Shown: positions 34,776 through 43,900 of the stretch, one piece after another | Layout of the letters: every line of letters begins with the position of its first letter | Position numbering within the stretch: position 1 is the first letter of the stretch | NCBI GenBank assembly: GCA_944393485.1 | Contig: CALYAJ010000007.1 | Span: forward strand, 1 to 48,916 | Source: an uncultured Clostridia bacterium | Lineage (GTDB): Bacteria > Bacillota > Clostridia > TANB77 > CAG-508 | DNA: 48,916 bases | Direction: 5' to 3' | Translations under genes and position numbers: made by a program | Notes under the pieces: generated by a model | Databases searched by the model: none | What the model was told of the DNA's origin: nothing | What the model saw: only the letters and a program-made list of their open reading frames with translations

Positions 34776-35219
34776 ATGAAGACAAATAAAATATATTTAT
34801 TAAGTAATTTTTTACAAAATAATATAGAAATTACTAAAGATATTTTTCAGAAAATATTAAATAAAGATATAAACAAAATACAAATTAATGATTGCGATAA
34901 TACAAAACAATTAGATGTACTAAATTTGCAAATTAATAATAGTATTATTTTACTATCAATTTGTAAGAAAAAAGAAGCAACTGAATTTGCATATAAATTT
35001 TGGACATATTACTATTTAAAAAATATTAATAAAAATGAAATAAATATTTTTTCAAAACTAAATATGGAAGCATATAGCTATGAAAAACATCATGATATTT
35101 TAAACATATCAGACGAAAACAAAAATATAAAAATAAAGATACATTATGTCGAAGTACCAGAACTAGAAGAGGAAGGACTAATATCAAGAGATGAATTAGT
35201 AGTTTTGCTAGAGGATTAA
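34776..35219 (+). CDS. Unknown small cytoplasmic protein
   Basis: A 147-residue protein I do not recognise, with alternating helices and strands and no signal peptide. The C-terminal region is acidic (YVEVPELEEEGLISRDELVVLLED). The ribosome site AGGGACGAAG is moderate. Two Spo0A-box-like sites and a possible promoter lie upstream, suggesting control by the sporulation/stationary-phase regulator, but nothing in the protein itself confirms this. Its 3' end overlaps by 4 bases the convergent flippase gene, sharing a terminator. Confidence 0.75.
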   Translation: MKTNKIYLLSNFLQNNIEITKDIFQKILNKDINKIQINDCDNTKQLDVLNLQINNSIILLSICKKKEATEFAYKFWTYYYLKNINKNEINIFSKLNMEAYSYEKHHDILNISDENKNIKIKIHYVEVPELEEEGLISRDELVVLLED

Positions 35220-35236
35220 AGTTTTAAATCCTCTTT
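35210..35236. terminator. Bidirectional terminator overlapping two convergent stop codons
   Basis: AGAGGATT (35210-35217) and AATCCTCT (35227-35234) form the stem, followed by T residues. The stop codons of the plus-strand unknown gene and the minus-strand flippase gene both lie inside the structure. Confidence 0.8.
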
Positions 35237-36709
35237 CCTAATAAATTTAAACATAAAAGAGAATAAAAAATAAAAAACAGCAAATACTAATCCATCTAAT
35301 ACTAGAAAAAATGTAGAATATGTTTCAAATTTAAATATATTTGTTAGGATTACAGTAAAAAATAGTACTAAAATTGGACGTAAAATCAATTTTTTATAGT
35401 CAAATTTTATTTTTACAGAATGTAACAAAACAAAGATACTTAAGGTTGCGTTTAGAATTTCACTTATAAAGAGTACAATTAAATATCCAACAATTCCATA
35501 AATAGGTAGTAAGATGCAAATAAATATAATGCTACTTATTAAATCTACAATATTTATAATCATAACAGCTACTTGCTTGTCTAAGCCTTTTAATATTCCA
35601 TCAACAATATTATCCAAATACATAAAAATAATAATAGGAGCCAGAATTTTAATATATTTTGACAATTCAATATTTTTATAAATTATTACACTTAAATTGT
35701 CTGAAAAACAATAAAAAAATCCAACAACAAAAAATGAAAAAAACATTGTATATTTAAATATTTTTTCTATAGATTTTTTTATTCTGGTATTTTCCTTTTT
35801 TATATTAAAGCTAGAAAATTCTGGTATTAGCAATCCACTAAAAGAATTTAAAAATGTACTTGGAAATAATATTATTGGAAGTACCATTCCATTTATTATT
35901 CCATATTGAGATAACGAAGCAGTACAACTAAGTCCAAAACTTTCCAATTTTAATGGTACAAGTACTTGTTTTAGTGTAGATAGTCCAGATCTAATATATG
36001 ATGTAAAAGAAATTGGTAAAGATATTCTTAAAATGTTCTTTACAGGAAAAGATGTATTTTGTTTAACATATTTTTTATTGTCAAATAAAAAAAGTGCAAA
36101 AGTACAAATGCAAGTTAAGACTTCAGAAAGAGTACTTCCAAAAACAATAGCTAAGCATGCAGAATTTATTGAAGGTGTAAATACATAATTAAGTAAATAA
36201 GTTACTACAAATATTCTAAAAAATTGTTCAACAATTTGTAATAGGGATGATTTTATTACATGTCTAACTGCTGAAAAATAACCATTAATACAAGAACAAA
36301 TAGATACAAAAGGTAGGGCTAAAGCCATTATACATATTGTTTTCGACTCTATTTTGCTATGCAAAATATTGGTAGCAATAAGAGAAGAAGATATGCTTAA
36401 TACAAAGAAAGATAGTAATCCAAAAAGTAAGCTATACAATAAACATTTTTTTATAGCACCTTTTACATTACCTAAAGACTCTTTTGCTAGTTCTTCTGAA
36501 ATTATTCTCATACATGTTAAATTAATTCCAGATAATGCTAAAGTAATTCCAAATGAATAAACAGACATTAATAGTTGGTATAATCCAACAGCTTCTTGAC
36601 CAATTCTATTTGAAATATAAACTCCAAAAGAGACACCTATAAATTGTAAGAATATAGATGTAAAAGTTAAAATTGTACCATTTATTATAAATACTTTTAA
36701 TCTTCTCAA
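35216..36709 (-). CDS. SpoVB/MurJ-type lipid-linked saccharide flippase (MOP superfamily)
   Basis: About 497 residues with 12-14 membrane segments. The N-terminus (NGTILTFTSIFLQFIGVSFGVYISNRIGQEAVGLYQLLMSVYSF) is typical of stage V sporulation protein B and related polysaccharide flippases. The family moves lipid-linked peptidoglycan or polysaccharide precursors across the membrane; SpoVB acts in spore cortex synthesis. The TTG at 36709 is chosen because AGGTGAT sits 6 bases upstream. The longer GTG start at 36718 would lie in that ribosome site. The gene is alone on its strand. Assignment to SpoVB itself rather than a general flippase is not certain. Confidence 0.85.
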   Translation of the reverse strand: MRRLKVFIINGTILTFTSIFLQFIGVSFGVYISNRIGQEAVGLYQLLMSVYSFGITLALSGINLTCMRIISEELAKESLGNVKGAIKKCLLYSLLFGLLSFFVLSISSSLIATNILHSKIESKTICIMALALPFVSICSCINGYFSAVRHVIKSSLLQIVEQFFRIFVVTYLLNYVFTPSINSACLAIVFGSTLSEVLTCICTFALFLFDNKKYVKQNTSFPVKNILRISLPISFTSYIRSGLSTLKQVLVPLKLESFGLSCTASLSQYGIINGMVLPIILFPSTFLNSFSGLLIPEFSSFNIKKENTRIKKSIEKIFKYTMFFSFFVVGFFYCFSDNLSVIIYKNIELSKYIKILAPIIIFMYLDNIVDGILKGLDKQVAVMIINIVDLISSIIFICILLPIYGIVGYLIVLFISEILNATLSIFVLLHSVKIKFDYKKLILRPILVLFFTVILTNIFKFETYSTFFLVLDGLVFAVFYFLFSFMFKFIRKEDLKL

Positions 36710-36728
36710 AAAAATCACCTATTCAAAT

Positions 36729-36756
36729 ATATTATGAATAGATGATTTTAATACTA
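36729..36756 (-). promoter_or_regulatory. Weak sigma-E-like promoter of the flippase gene
   Basis: On the minus strand, TAGTATT (36750-36756) and CATAATAT (36729-36736) are separated by 13 bases, resembling the mother-cell sigma-E pattern (GAATATT, CATACAAT). Spacing and sequence are imperfect and the region is AT-rich. Confidence 0.25.
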
Positions 36757-36844
36757 GAAGTTATTTTTTGTTGAATATGAAAAATAATCAAAAATTCCGT
36801 ATTCAATAAGTCCGAGTTTTATTAAATTGGTGAGAGACATGTAG

Positions 36845-37675
36845 CTAATTATCTTTTTTTATGAATTGATATGTTCCTGGACTTGGAGAAAATTGTGTAG
36901 CTATATATCCTTCAAATAAAGTATTATTTTGTTCTTCTGTAAGAATTGGTTTGTTTATATAACATACAAATTCTTCATCTTTATTATTTATAATGTGTAT
37001 TTGAAAACTCATAGTAAAAACCAAGTCTTCTAAAGTTATATTTGCTAATTTTAATATAGAACCATCCAAAGAAACAGCTGAATCAGAATTAACAGCTACA
37101 TTAGTTGCTATATTTTTATTAATATATCCTAAAGATATTGGATTAGAGCAATCTTGATAAAAAGAAGGATTATTATATGAGCTTTCTTTATTATCTTTAT
37201 TACTAGAAATTATGTTAAAATCAATTCTGTTATTTTCTGGTGCTTCAATACCTTTATATTTTGCAAAATATAAAGGATTTTTATATCCAATAATTTTTTC
37301 TCCTTTATCAGAATTACTTGTTATTTTAATATTATCTATATAAAGTTGTTTAACAGTATTTTCATCTGTTAGTTCCTCAGAAGAAGTATGGTTATTTATA
37401 TAAATTGCTATATCAGTATATTGACCAATATCTATATCTTGTAAATTTTGATCTGCACTGTTATCTGTTACAAAAGCATTGCTATAAAATACGATGTTTT
37501 CTATTGTAAAAATAGGAGCAGAGTAATTTGAATAAGTATTAATAGCTTCCTTTGCAAAAATATTATTACGTACAACTAGAGTAATATTTACAAAATAAAT
37601 AGGTATCATAGCAATTATTAAAATAACTAATATTAAAAGTATAATAATGTCTTTTTGCATATGAATCTTTTTCAT
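36845..37675 (-). CDS. Membrane-anchored extracytoplasmic protein of unknown function
   Basis: A 276-residue protein with one N-terminal membrane helix (about 9-32) and a beta-rich outer domain with no motif I recognise. It contains Asp/Asn-rich loops (SADQNLQDIDIGQYTDIAIYINNHT) and ends in a basic tail. AAGGAG precedes the ATG. The gene follows the SH3-glucosaminidase gene on the same strand, separated by 90 bases with two hairpins, so a shared role at the cell envelope is plausible. Nothing more specific can be claimed. Confidence 0.78.
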   Translation of the reverse strand: MKKIHMQKDIIILLILVILIIAMIPIYFVNITLVVRNNIFAKEAINTYSNYSAPIFTIENIVFYSNAFVTDNSADQNLQDIDIGQYTDIAIYINNHTSSEELTDENTVKQLYIDNIKITSNSDKGEKIIGYKNPLYFAKYKGIEAPENNRIDFNIISSNKDNKESSYNNPSFYQDCSNPISLGYINKNIATNVAVNSDSAVSLDGSILKLANITLEDLVFTMSFQIHIINNKDEEFVCYINKPILTEEQNNTLFEGYIATQFSPSPGTYQFIKKDN

Positions 37676-37689
37676 TTAAATCTCCTTAC

Positions 37690-37766
37690 TAGGGAAAAGG
37701 GATGTGCCTTTTTTCCTTTTTAAAAAATATTATTAGAGAGGGATTTTAGGAGTGCCTTCAAATCCC
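37690..37766 (-). terminator. Two consecutive hairpins between the glucosaminidase gene and the unknown membrane-protein gene
   Basis: The first hairpin (37740-37766) pairs GGGATTT with AAATCCC right at the glucosaminidase stop codon and is followed by T-rich DNA on the minus strand. The second (about 37691-37716) pairs GGAAAA with TTTTCC close to the ribosome site of the next gene. Both carry AAGGCAC in the same arm. The first is a probable terminator. Confidence 0.6.
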
Positions 37767-39196
37767 TATAGTTTATCATAGAAATATGTCATATAAGAAA
37801 ATACTTTTGTACACCAGTTTGGATCTGTAGAGTATTTATTATTAATTCCAGTTAATGTAGGACTAGTGTAGAATGTTCCTGTTGCAGTTTCGCCATCTGC
37901 TATTGCTGTTCCTTTTGGATTTAAATATGTTTTTGCCAACATTTTTGCAACAAAATCTATACTTTCTGCATATGTATCATATGTGTAAGCTGAATTATAT
38001 GCATCATTATCATAGGCTCCATATCCGAATAAGTTCTTTTTATCTTGAGCAATTGCTGATGTTCCCCATGCACTTTCATGTATTGCCATAGCAACAAGAA
38101 GTAATCCGTTGACATTGTATTTTTGTTCTGCATTATAAAATGCTGCAGCATTGTCTTGAATAATTTTATATTTATCTTTAGATTCACCAGATAATATTCG
38201 TTTAAAGTCTGATAAAGATAATCCACTCTTTACATTTAATTGCATATTAAAGTTTAATCTAGATACAATTCTTTGAACTTTATTTTGTGAAACAATATCA
38301 GGTGTTGCAGATTCAGATGTAAGAGATGAGGCAAGAACATATCCTTCTTGACCATCAAATGATATTTTACACCACTCACCAATTACTTCTAATAAAGTAA
38401 CATCCATATATCTTGTTATTTTACATATTTCACTTCCATTGTTCATAGAATCCAATAATGAAGTTGTTGCAATAATGTACATGGTGTCTCCTATATGTAC
38501 ATTATAATTTACTAAAAAGTCAGAAGTTCCAACTTCTATTATTTCTTCCACAGGAGCTCTTAGAATATTTATACTTGAAGTAGATTCATCTATTAAATCT
38601 TCGCCTTCATAAGTTCTTACAATATTTACTCTTTCTAGTCCGGGAACTCCCTCTTGTATTACATTTTTTTCATCTTTTGGAAGAGCATTATTTTCTATAA
38701 ACTTTGTAGAATATGGAATTTCTTTATCACGGAATGTATTTTCCTTGGTTTTTATTGTTTCAGTATTAGTAAGTAAAATTTGACTGATATTAAATGGTGT
38801 TGAATTTTTCTCGTATTTAGCAAATTCGCCATATGGATTTTCGAGTTTATTACTATTAATAATATATATTATTATACCCACAATTAGTCCAATAATAACT
38901 ATAAAATATATAGAAGTAACTATTACGAATTGTTTGAATTTCTTTTTATTACTTCTTAATATTTTAAATTTATTTTTTAATTTAGCAAAATGATCCTTTT
39001 TAGGCTTTTTTTGTCTAGGAGTTTTAACTGGTTTAATTTTTTGATAGTTATTTTTTTTCTTTTTTGTAATATTTTTTGTAGATTTTTTTTTATTAATATT
39101 TCCTGTATTTGAAGTAGAATTACGAGATTCCTGTAATTCTTTAAAAACTTCAGATAAGTTTCTTTCATTATTACTATCTTTTGTATTATTTTGCAT
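37766..39196 (-). CDS. Membrane-anchored SH3-domain glucosaminidase (GH73-like) cell-wall hydrolase
   Basis: A 476-residue protein. The very basic Lys-rich cytoplasmic N-terminus (about 1-90) is followed by a membrane helix (about 92-114), a spacer, an SH3b domain (about 235-295; WCKISFDGQEGYVLASSL) and a C-terminal glucosaminidase domain (about 340-476). The catalytic region is LLVAMAIHESAWGTS with the likely acid Glu in HESAWG, then NLFGYGAYD. The enzyme should cut peptidoglycan glycan strands while tethered to the membrane. AAGGTGAT precedes the ATG. It is divergent from the LPxTG protein gene. Confidence 0.93.
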   Translation of the reverse strand: MQNNTKDSNNERNLSEVFKELQESRNSTSNTGNINKKKSTKNITKKKKNNYQKIKPVKTPRQKKPKKDHFAKLKNKFKILRSNKKKFKQFVIVTSIYFIVIIGLIVGIIIYIINSNKLENPYGEFAKYEKNSTPFNISQILLTNTETIKTKENTFRDKEIPYSTKFIENNALPKDEKNVIQEGVPGLERVNIVRTYEGEDLIDESTSSINILRAPVEEIIEVGTSDFLVNYNVHIGDTMYIIATTSLLDSMNNGSEICKITRYMDVTLLEVIGEWCKISFDGQEGYVLASSLTSESATPDIVSQNKVQRIVSRLNFNMQLNVKSGLSLSDFKRILSGESKDKYKIIQDNAAAFYNAEQKYNVNGLLLVAMAIHESAWGTSAIAQDKKNLFGYGAYDNDAYNSAYTYDTYAESIDFVAKMLAKTYLNPKGTAIADGETATGTFYTSPTLTGINNKYSTDPNWCTKVFSYMTYFYDKL

Positions 39197-39222
39197 ATTA
39201 TCACCTTAATTTAAAAATTTAC

Positions 39223-39251
39223 TTGACGTTAAATCATTTTAAGTATAACAT
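39223..39251 (+). promoter_or_regulatory. Possible promoter of the LPxTG protein gene
   Basis: TTGACG (39223-39228) and TAACAT (39246-39251) are spaced by 17 bases. An alternative -10 TATAAC would be at a spacing of 15. Confidence 0.4.
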
Positions 39252-39298
39252 AATAATAACAGAAAAACTATCAAAAGAAAATAAATTGGAGGATACTA

Positions 39299-40150
39299 AT
39301 GAAAAAATTTTTATTTAAGTTTTTTGTATTGCTTGTTACCGTAGTGTTATTTGGAGTTCAAACTGTTTATGCAGATAATATTATTACACAAGAAAATCTA
39401 GGAAATGCTTTAAAGGAATATATGTGTAATGGAAAAGAAGTATCTGCTACTGTAGATAATATGACATTAACTGTTGGAGATACTGGTATACCAGAAGAAC
39501 AAGTACAAATAACAGATACTAGTATAAATATAGTTGTTAAACCAGAGCAAACAGGATTAGAGAATGATTTGAATATCGTATTTAATTATACAATTCAAAA
39601 TAATCAAATTGAATTTAATTTTGTTTCACAAGATTCATCTGCAGAAGAAATGATGTTAAGTGCAACAATGCTACCAGTGCTTTATTTAGCTGTTACAGAT
39701 ATTTATGGGGTAGATAGCCAAAAGGCTTTAGAATATTTTATTAGCGAAGGAAATAAGAATTCTACAGATACAGCAATGGAAACAGAAGTTTTTTCAGCAA
39801 ATATGACAGAAACTGAAATAAGCATTACTGTATATTTAGATAAAATTACAGTTATAGAAAATGGTAGTTCTTCAAATGATAATCAAAATAATAACAATAA
39901 TAATAATAACAATAATAATAATAATAATGACAACAATAATAACAACAATAACAATAATAATAATGAAGATGAAAATAGTAATAAAGGAACTACTACAAAT
40001 AGAGGAGATGTAGATAGAGAGGATAGCACAGAAGCAGACGAAAAATTACCTTATACTGGAACACATGTGGGATTAGTTGCTATAGCTATTGTTTTAATAA
40101 TGTTAATAATTGGTATTATTAATAGAAGAAAATATAAAGATATAAAGTAA
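39299..40150 (+). CDS. Sortase-anchored Asn-rich surface protein
   Basis: A 283-residue protein. The signal peptide (about 1-25) ends VYA. A beta-rich domain (about 26-195) has no recognised family. A nearly pure Asn tract with a few Asp spans about 200-230 and is encoded by AAT/AAC repeats. The classic sorting signal LPYTG is at 250-254, followed by a membrane helix and a basic RRKYKDIK tail. Sortase would cut the site and link the protein to peptidoglycan. GGAGG precedes the ATG. The trinucleotide run is prone to length change. It is the only clear LPxTG protein in the window; the sortase gene is elsewhere. Confidence 0.9.
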   Translation: MKKFLFKFFVLLVTVVLFGVQTVYADNIITQENLGNALKEYMCNGKEVSATVDNMTLTVGDTGIPEEQVQITDTSINIVVKPEQTGLENDLNIVFNYTIQNNQIEFNFVSQDSSAEEMMLSATMLPVLYLAVTDIYGVDSQKALEYFISEGNKNSTDTAMETEVFSANMTETEISITVYLDKITVIENGSSSNDNQNNNNNNNNNNNNNNDNNNNNNNNNNNEDENSNKGTTTNRGDVDREDSTEADEKLPYTGTHVGLVAIAIVLIMLIIGIINRRKYKDIK

Positions 40151-40235
40151 TGAAAAAAGTTTGGCTTAAACATATGTGCAAATTGCTTCACAATCGAACA
40201 AATATAGGTTACTTCGGCCTTGTTATATACGTAAA

Positions 40236-40267
40236 AAAGATGCTAATTTAAACTTAGCATCTTTTTT
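40236..40267 (+). terminator. Terminator after the LPxTG protein gene
   Basis: GATGCTAA (40239-40246) pairs with TTAGCATC (40254-40261), flanked by six A and six T. Confidence 0.9.
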
Positions 40268-40345
40268 ATGTTATAGGAAAAATTACTTTTTCCTATAACA
40301 TAAAAATAACATTGCACAGAAAAATTGCTATGCAATTTTTCGCGT
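40263..40345 (+). repeat. Dispersed palindromic intergenic element, copy 2
   Basis: A perfect 20-base inverted repeat (40263-40282 and 40287-40306; TTTTTATGTTATAGGAAAAA and its complement) has a 4-base loop. It is followed by GCACAG and the small hairpin AAAAATTGCTATGCAATTTTT. The layout matches copies 1 and 3, while the long arms differ in sequence. Confidence 0.85.
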
Positions 40346-40362
40346 CAACAAATCTTTACGCT

Positions 40363-40431
40363 TCTTCGAGAACTTAAATATAAATAGTTAAATTAAAAAA
40401 AGTAGAGAAAAGTTCTCGCGAAGCAAGATTT
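40363..40431 (+). repeat. Long inverted repeat (CTTCGAGAACTT / AAGTTCTCGCGAAG)
   Basis: CTTCGAGAACTT near 40363-40375 and AAGTTCTCGCGAAG near 40418-40431 are complementary apart from a two-base insertion. They enclose about 42 AT-rich bases. It shares the AGTTC/GAACT core motif of element copies 1 and 3. Confidence 0.65.
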
Positions 40432-40633
40432 GTTCTATAATAGGAAAGTCGCTTTGCTCCAACAGTTGTACACAATTTTACTAATGTAAAATTGGCACAG
40501 AACAAATTTATGGAAAACCAAAGAGAAAGGATAAAGTTGCTACAAATATTAAGGATTTCCGATTTGTTCTAATCCAGAAATTCAACTAATACTACGGATG
40601 GTGAAAAAAATAGGAAAAGTTATCCAAAAAATA

Positions 40634-40663
40634 TTGACAAATATTACATAAATATGCTATGAT
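40634..40663 (+). promoter_or_regulatory. Promoter of rpoBC
   Basis: TTGACA (40634-40639) and TATGAT (40658-40663) are spaced by 18 bases. It lies about 320 bases upstream of rpoB, giving a long untranslated leader that contains a GGCAA/TTGCC pairing (about 40745-40786). Confidence 0.75.
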
Positions 40664-40986
40664 ACGTGTGGTAATTTAAACGCAAAAGGTGATTAAAATA
40701 ATAAATACTATATATAAAAAGTAGTAATTAAAGACAAGGTAGGTTGGCAAAAGATAAAAAATTCTAATAGAACAAAGAAGTTGCCAGCATGCCTTTTTGT
40801 TGCCTAAAAACGCCAGATTATATTAAGTTGAAAAGAGGAATTGATTTAAGCCCAAATGCTAGGGAAATAAGTTTTAAGCAGGAATTTAAAGTAGCTTGCA
40901 AACTAAGCTTAAAGCCAAGAAGGACTTTTCAATGTTCATATATATTTTTTTCAAACTGCTTACATTTTATTTTAGAGGTGATTTAA

Positions 40987-43900
40987 TTGTTAAAAGAAAT
41001 TAAGCATGAGAAAAGCTCAAGAAAAGACTTTGCAAAAGTTGGCGATTATATCGATATGCCTAATTTAATCAAAGTGCAAAGAGATTCTTATGAGTGGTTT
41101 GTTGAAGAAGGATTGGGAGAAGTTTTAAGAGACATTTCACCAATTATTGACTATTCAGGAAATTTAGTTCTAGAATTTTTCGATTATTACATGGAAGACA
41201 AAACAAAATATTCTTTAGAAGAAGCTAAAGAAAGAGACGCAACTTATTCTACACGTTTACACGTAAAAGTAAGATTAATAAATCGTGAAACAGGAGAAAT
41301 AAAAGAACAAGAAATTTATTTAGGTGATTTCCCATTAATGACAGATAGTGGAACATTTATAATAAATGGTGCAGAAAGAGTTGTAGTTAGCCAATTAGTA
41401 CGTTCACCAGGATGCTACTATGAATTTTCATATGATAAAACAGGTAAAAGATTATATACATCAACAGTAATGCCAATAAGAGGTGCTTGGATTGAATATG
41501 AAACAGATAGCAATGACGTATTTTATGCACGTGTAGATAGAACTAGAAAAATTCCTGTAACAACACTATTAAGAGCTTTAGGTCTTACAACAGATGACCA
41601 AATACTTGACTTCTTTGGAAATGAAGAAAAATTAAAAGTAACTTTAGAAAAAGATCCAATAAAAACTCAAGATGAAGCATTAATAGAAATATATAAGAAA
41701 TTAAGACCAGGAGAACTTCCAACAGTAGATGCTGCAAGAAATTTATTTAACGGATTATTCTTTGATGCAAGAAGATATGATTTAGCAAAAGTAGGAAGAT
41801 ATAAATATAATAAAAAACTAAGTTTAGCTACAAGAATTGCTGGAAAGATAGCAGCAACAGATATTGTTAATCCAGAAACAGGAGAAGTTTTTGTAGAAAA
41901 AGATGAAGTTATTTCAAAAGAAGTAGCAGAAGATATTCAAAATTCTGGAATTAATGTAGTAGAAGTAAAAGTAGAAGATAAACCAGTAAAAGTAATAGGT
42001 AATGGAACAGTTAATATTCATAACTTTGTTACTAATGTAGATATTTCAGACTTACATTTCAAAGAAATGGTTAATTATGAAGTATTAAAAAATATATTAG
42101 ACAATACAGAGGAAAAAGATTTACATGATGCAATTAAAGCAAGATATGATGAATTAGTTCCAAAACATGTTACAACAGAAGATATTTTAGCATCAGTTAA
42201 CTACTTATTAAACTTAGACCATAAATTAGGAGAAATTGATGATATTGACCATTTAGGAAACAGACGTATTCGTTGTGTTGGTGAATTATTACAAAATCAA
42301 TTTAGAATTGGTTTAACAAGACTTGAAAGAGTTGTTCGTGAAAGAATGACAATTCAAGACTTAGATGTTGTAACACCACAAACATTAATTAATACAAAAC
42401 CAATAACATCAGCAATAAGAGAATTCTTTGGTAGTTCACAATTATCACAATTTATGGATCAAACAAATCCATTATCAGAACTTACACATAAAAGAAGAAT
42501 TTCTGCATTAGGACCAGGAGGACTTTCTAGAGAAAGAGCAGGTTTCGAGGTTCGTGATATTCACTACACTCATTATGGAAGACTTTGCCCGATAGAATCT
42601 CCAGAAGGACCAAACATTGGATTAATTTCAGCACTTTCTTCATTTGCTCAAATTAATGAATATGGATTTATCGAAACACCATATAGATTAGTAGATCCAG
42701 AAACTCATAGAGTTACAGATAAAGTAGAATATATGAGTGCAGATGTAGAAGATGGAAACTATATAGCAGAAGCAGAAGAACCATTAAACGAAGATGGATC
42801 ATTTGTAAATAAACGTGTAAAAGTTAGATATAGAAACGATATTATAGAAGTAGACAATACAATGGTAACAGGAATGGATGTATCACCTAAACAATTAGTT
42901 TCAATTGGTGCAGCCATGATACCATTCTTAGAGCATGATGATGCAAAACGTGCTTTAATGGGTGCAAACATGCAACGTCAAGCAGTTCCATTAATAATGC
43001 CAGAAGCTCCAATAGTAGGAACAGGTATGGAATATAGAGCAGCAAAAGATTCAGGAATACTTATTTTGGCAGAAGACGATGGTGTTATAGAAAAAGTTAC
43101 AGGAGACGCAATCACTGTTAAATATAATAATGGAACAACTAAAACACATAAATTAAACAAATTTAAAAGAACAAATGGTGGAACTTGTATTAACCAAAGA
43201 CCTATTGTTGTAAAAGGTGAAAAGGTTAAGAAAGGTGATGCAATAGCAGACGGACCAGCAACTAAAAATGGAGAAATGTCACTTGGTAGAAATGTATTAG
43301 TAGCATTCTCTACATGGGAAGGATACAACTATGAAGATGCTATTCTTTTAAATGAAAGATTAGTAAAAGAAGATGTATTTACTTCAATTCATATAGAAGA
43401 ATATGACTGCGAATGTCGTGATACAAAATTAGGACCAGAAGAAATTACAAGAGACATTCCAAATGTTGGTGAAGACAGCTTAAAAGACTTAGACGAAAAT
43501 GGTATTATAAGAATTGGTGCAGAAGTAAGACCAGGAGATATATTAGTTGGAAAAGTTACACCAAAAGGTGAAACAGAACTAACAGCAGAAGAAAGATTAC
43601 TTCGTGCAATCTTTGGAGAAAAAGCTCGTGAAGTAAGAGATACATCTCTTAAAGTACCACATGGAGAAGCTGGAACAATAGTAGATGTAAAAATATTTAC
43701 AAGGGATAATTCAGATGAATTAGGACCTGGTGTAAATCAAATTATAAGATGTTATATAGCAACAAAAAGAAAAATATCAGTTGGAGATAAAATGGCTGGA
43801 CGTCATGGTAATAAAGGTACAATTTCTAGAATATTACCAGAAGAAGATATGCCATTTATGCCAGATGGTACACCAGTAGATATTTTACTTAATCCATTAG

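Larger units (their letters stand above)
40151..40986. other. 836-base gene-free stretch before rpoB, rich in palindromes
   Basis: From left to right it holds a conserved CTTGTT..ACGTAAAAA box (40203-40237), a terminator, dispersed element copy 2, a long inverted repeat (40363-40431), a fourth partial copy of the small hairpin (about 40480-40505), the rpoB promoter and a ~320-base rpoB leader. An open frame of 65 codons at 40789-40986 is not a convincing gene. Confidence 0.8.

Noticed and set aside
34776..36709. Unknown gene and flippase as part of the NRPS cluster
   Set aside because: The flippase resembles SpoVB/MurJ-type saccharide flippases more than drug exporters. It is separated from the NRPS by htrA and terminators, so a link to product export is not supported.
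40789..40986. 65-codon open frame before rpoB
   Set aside because: It lies in the rpoB leader, runs straight into the rpoB start region, has no ribosome site and reads as a low-quality peptide. I treat it as leader RNA.
40664..40986. T-box riboswitch or L10-type leader upstream of rpoB
   Set aside because: The T-box core sequence is not present, and no L10 leader or rplJ gene follows. The structure remains unexplained but neither label fits.
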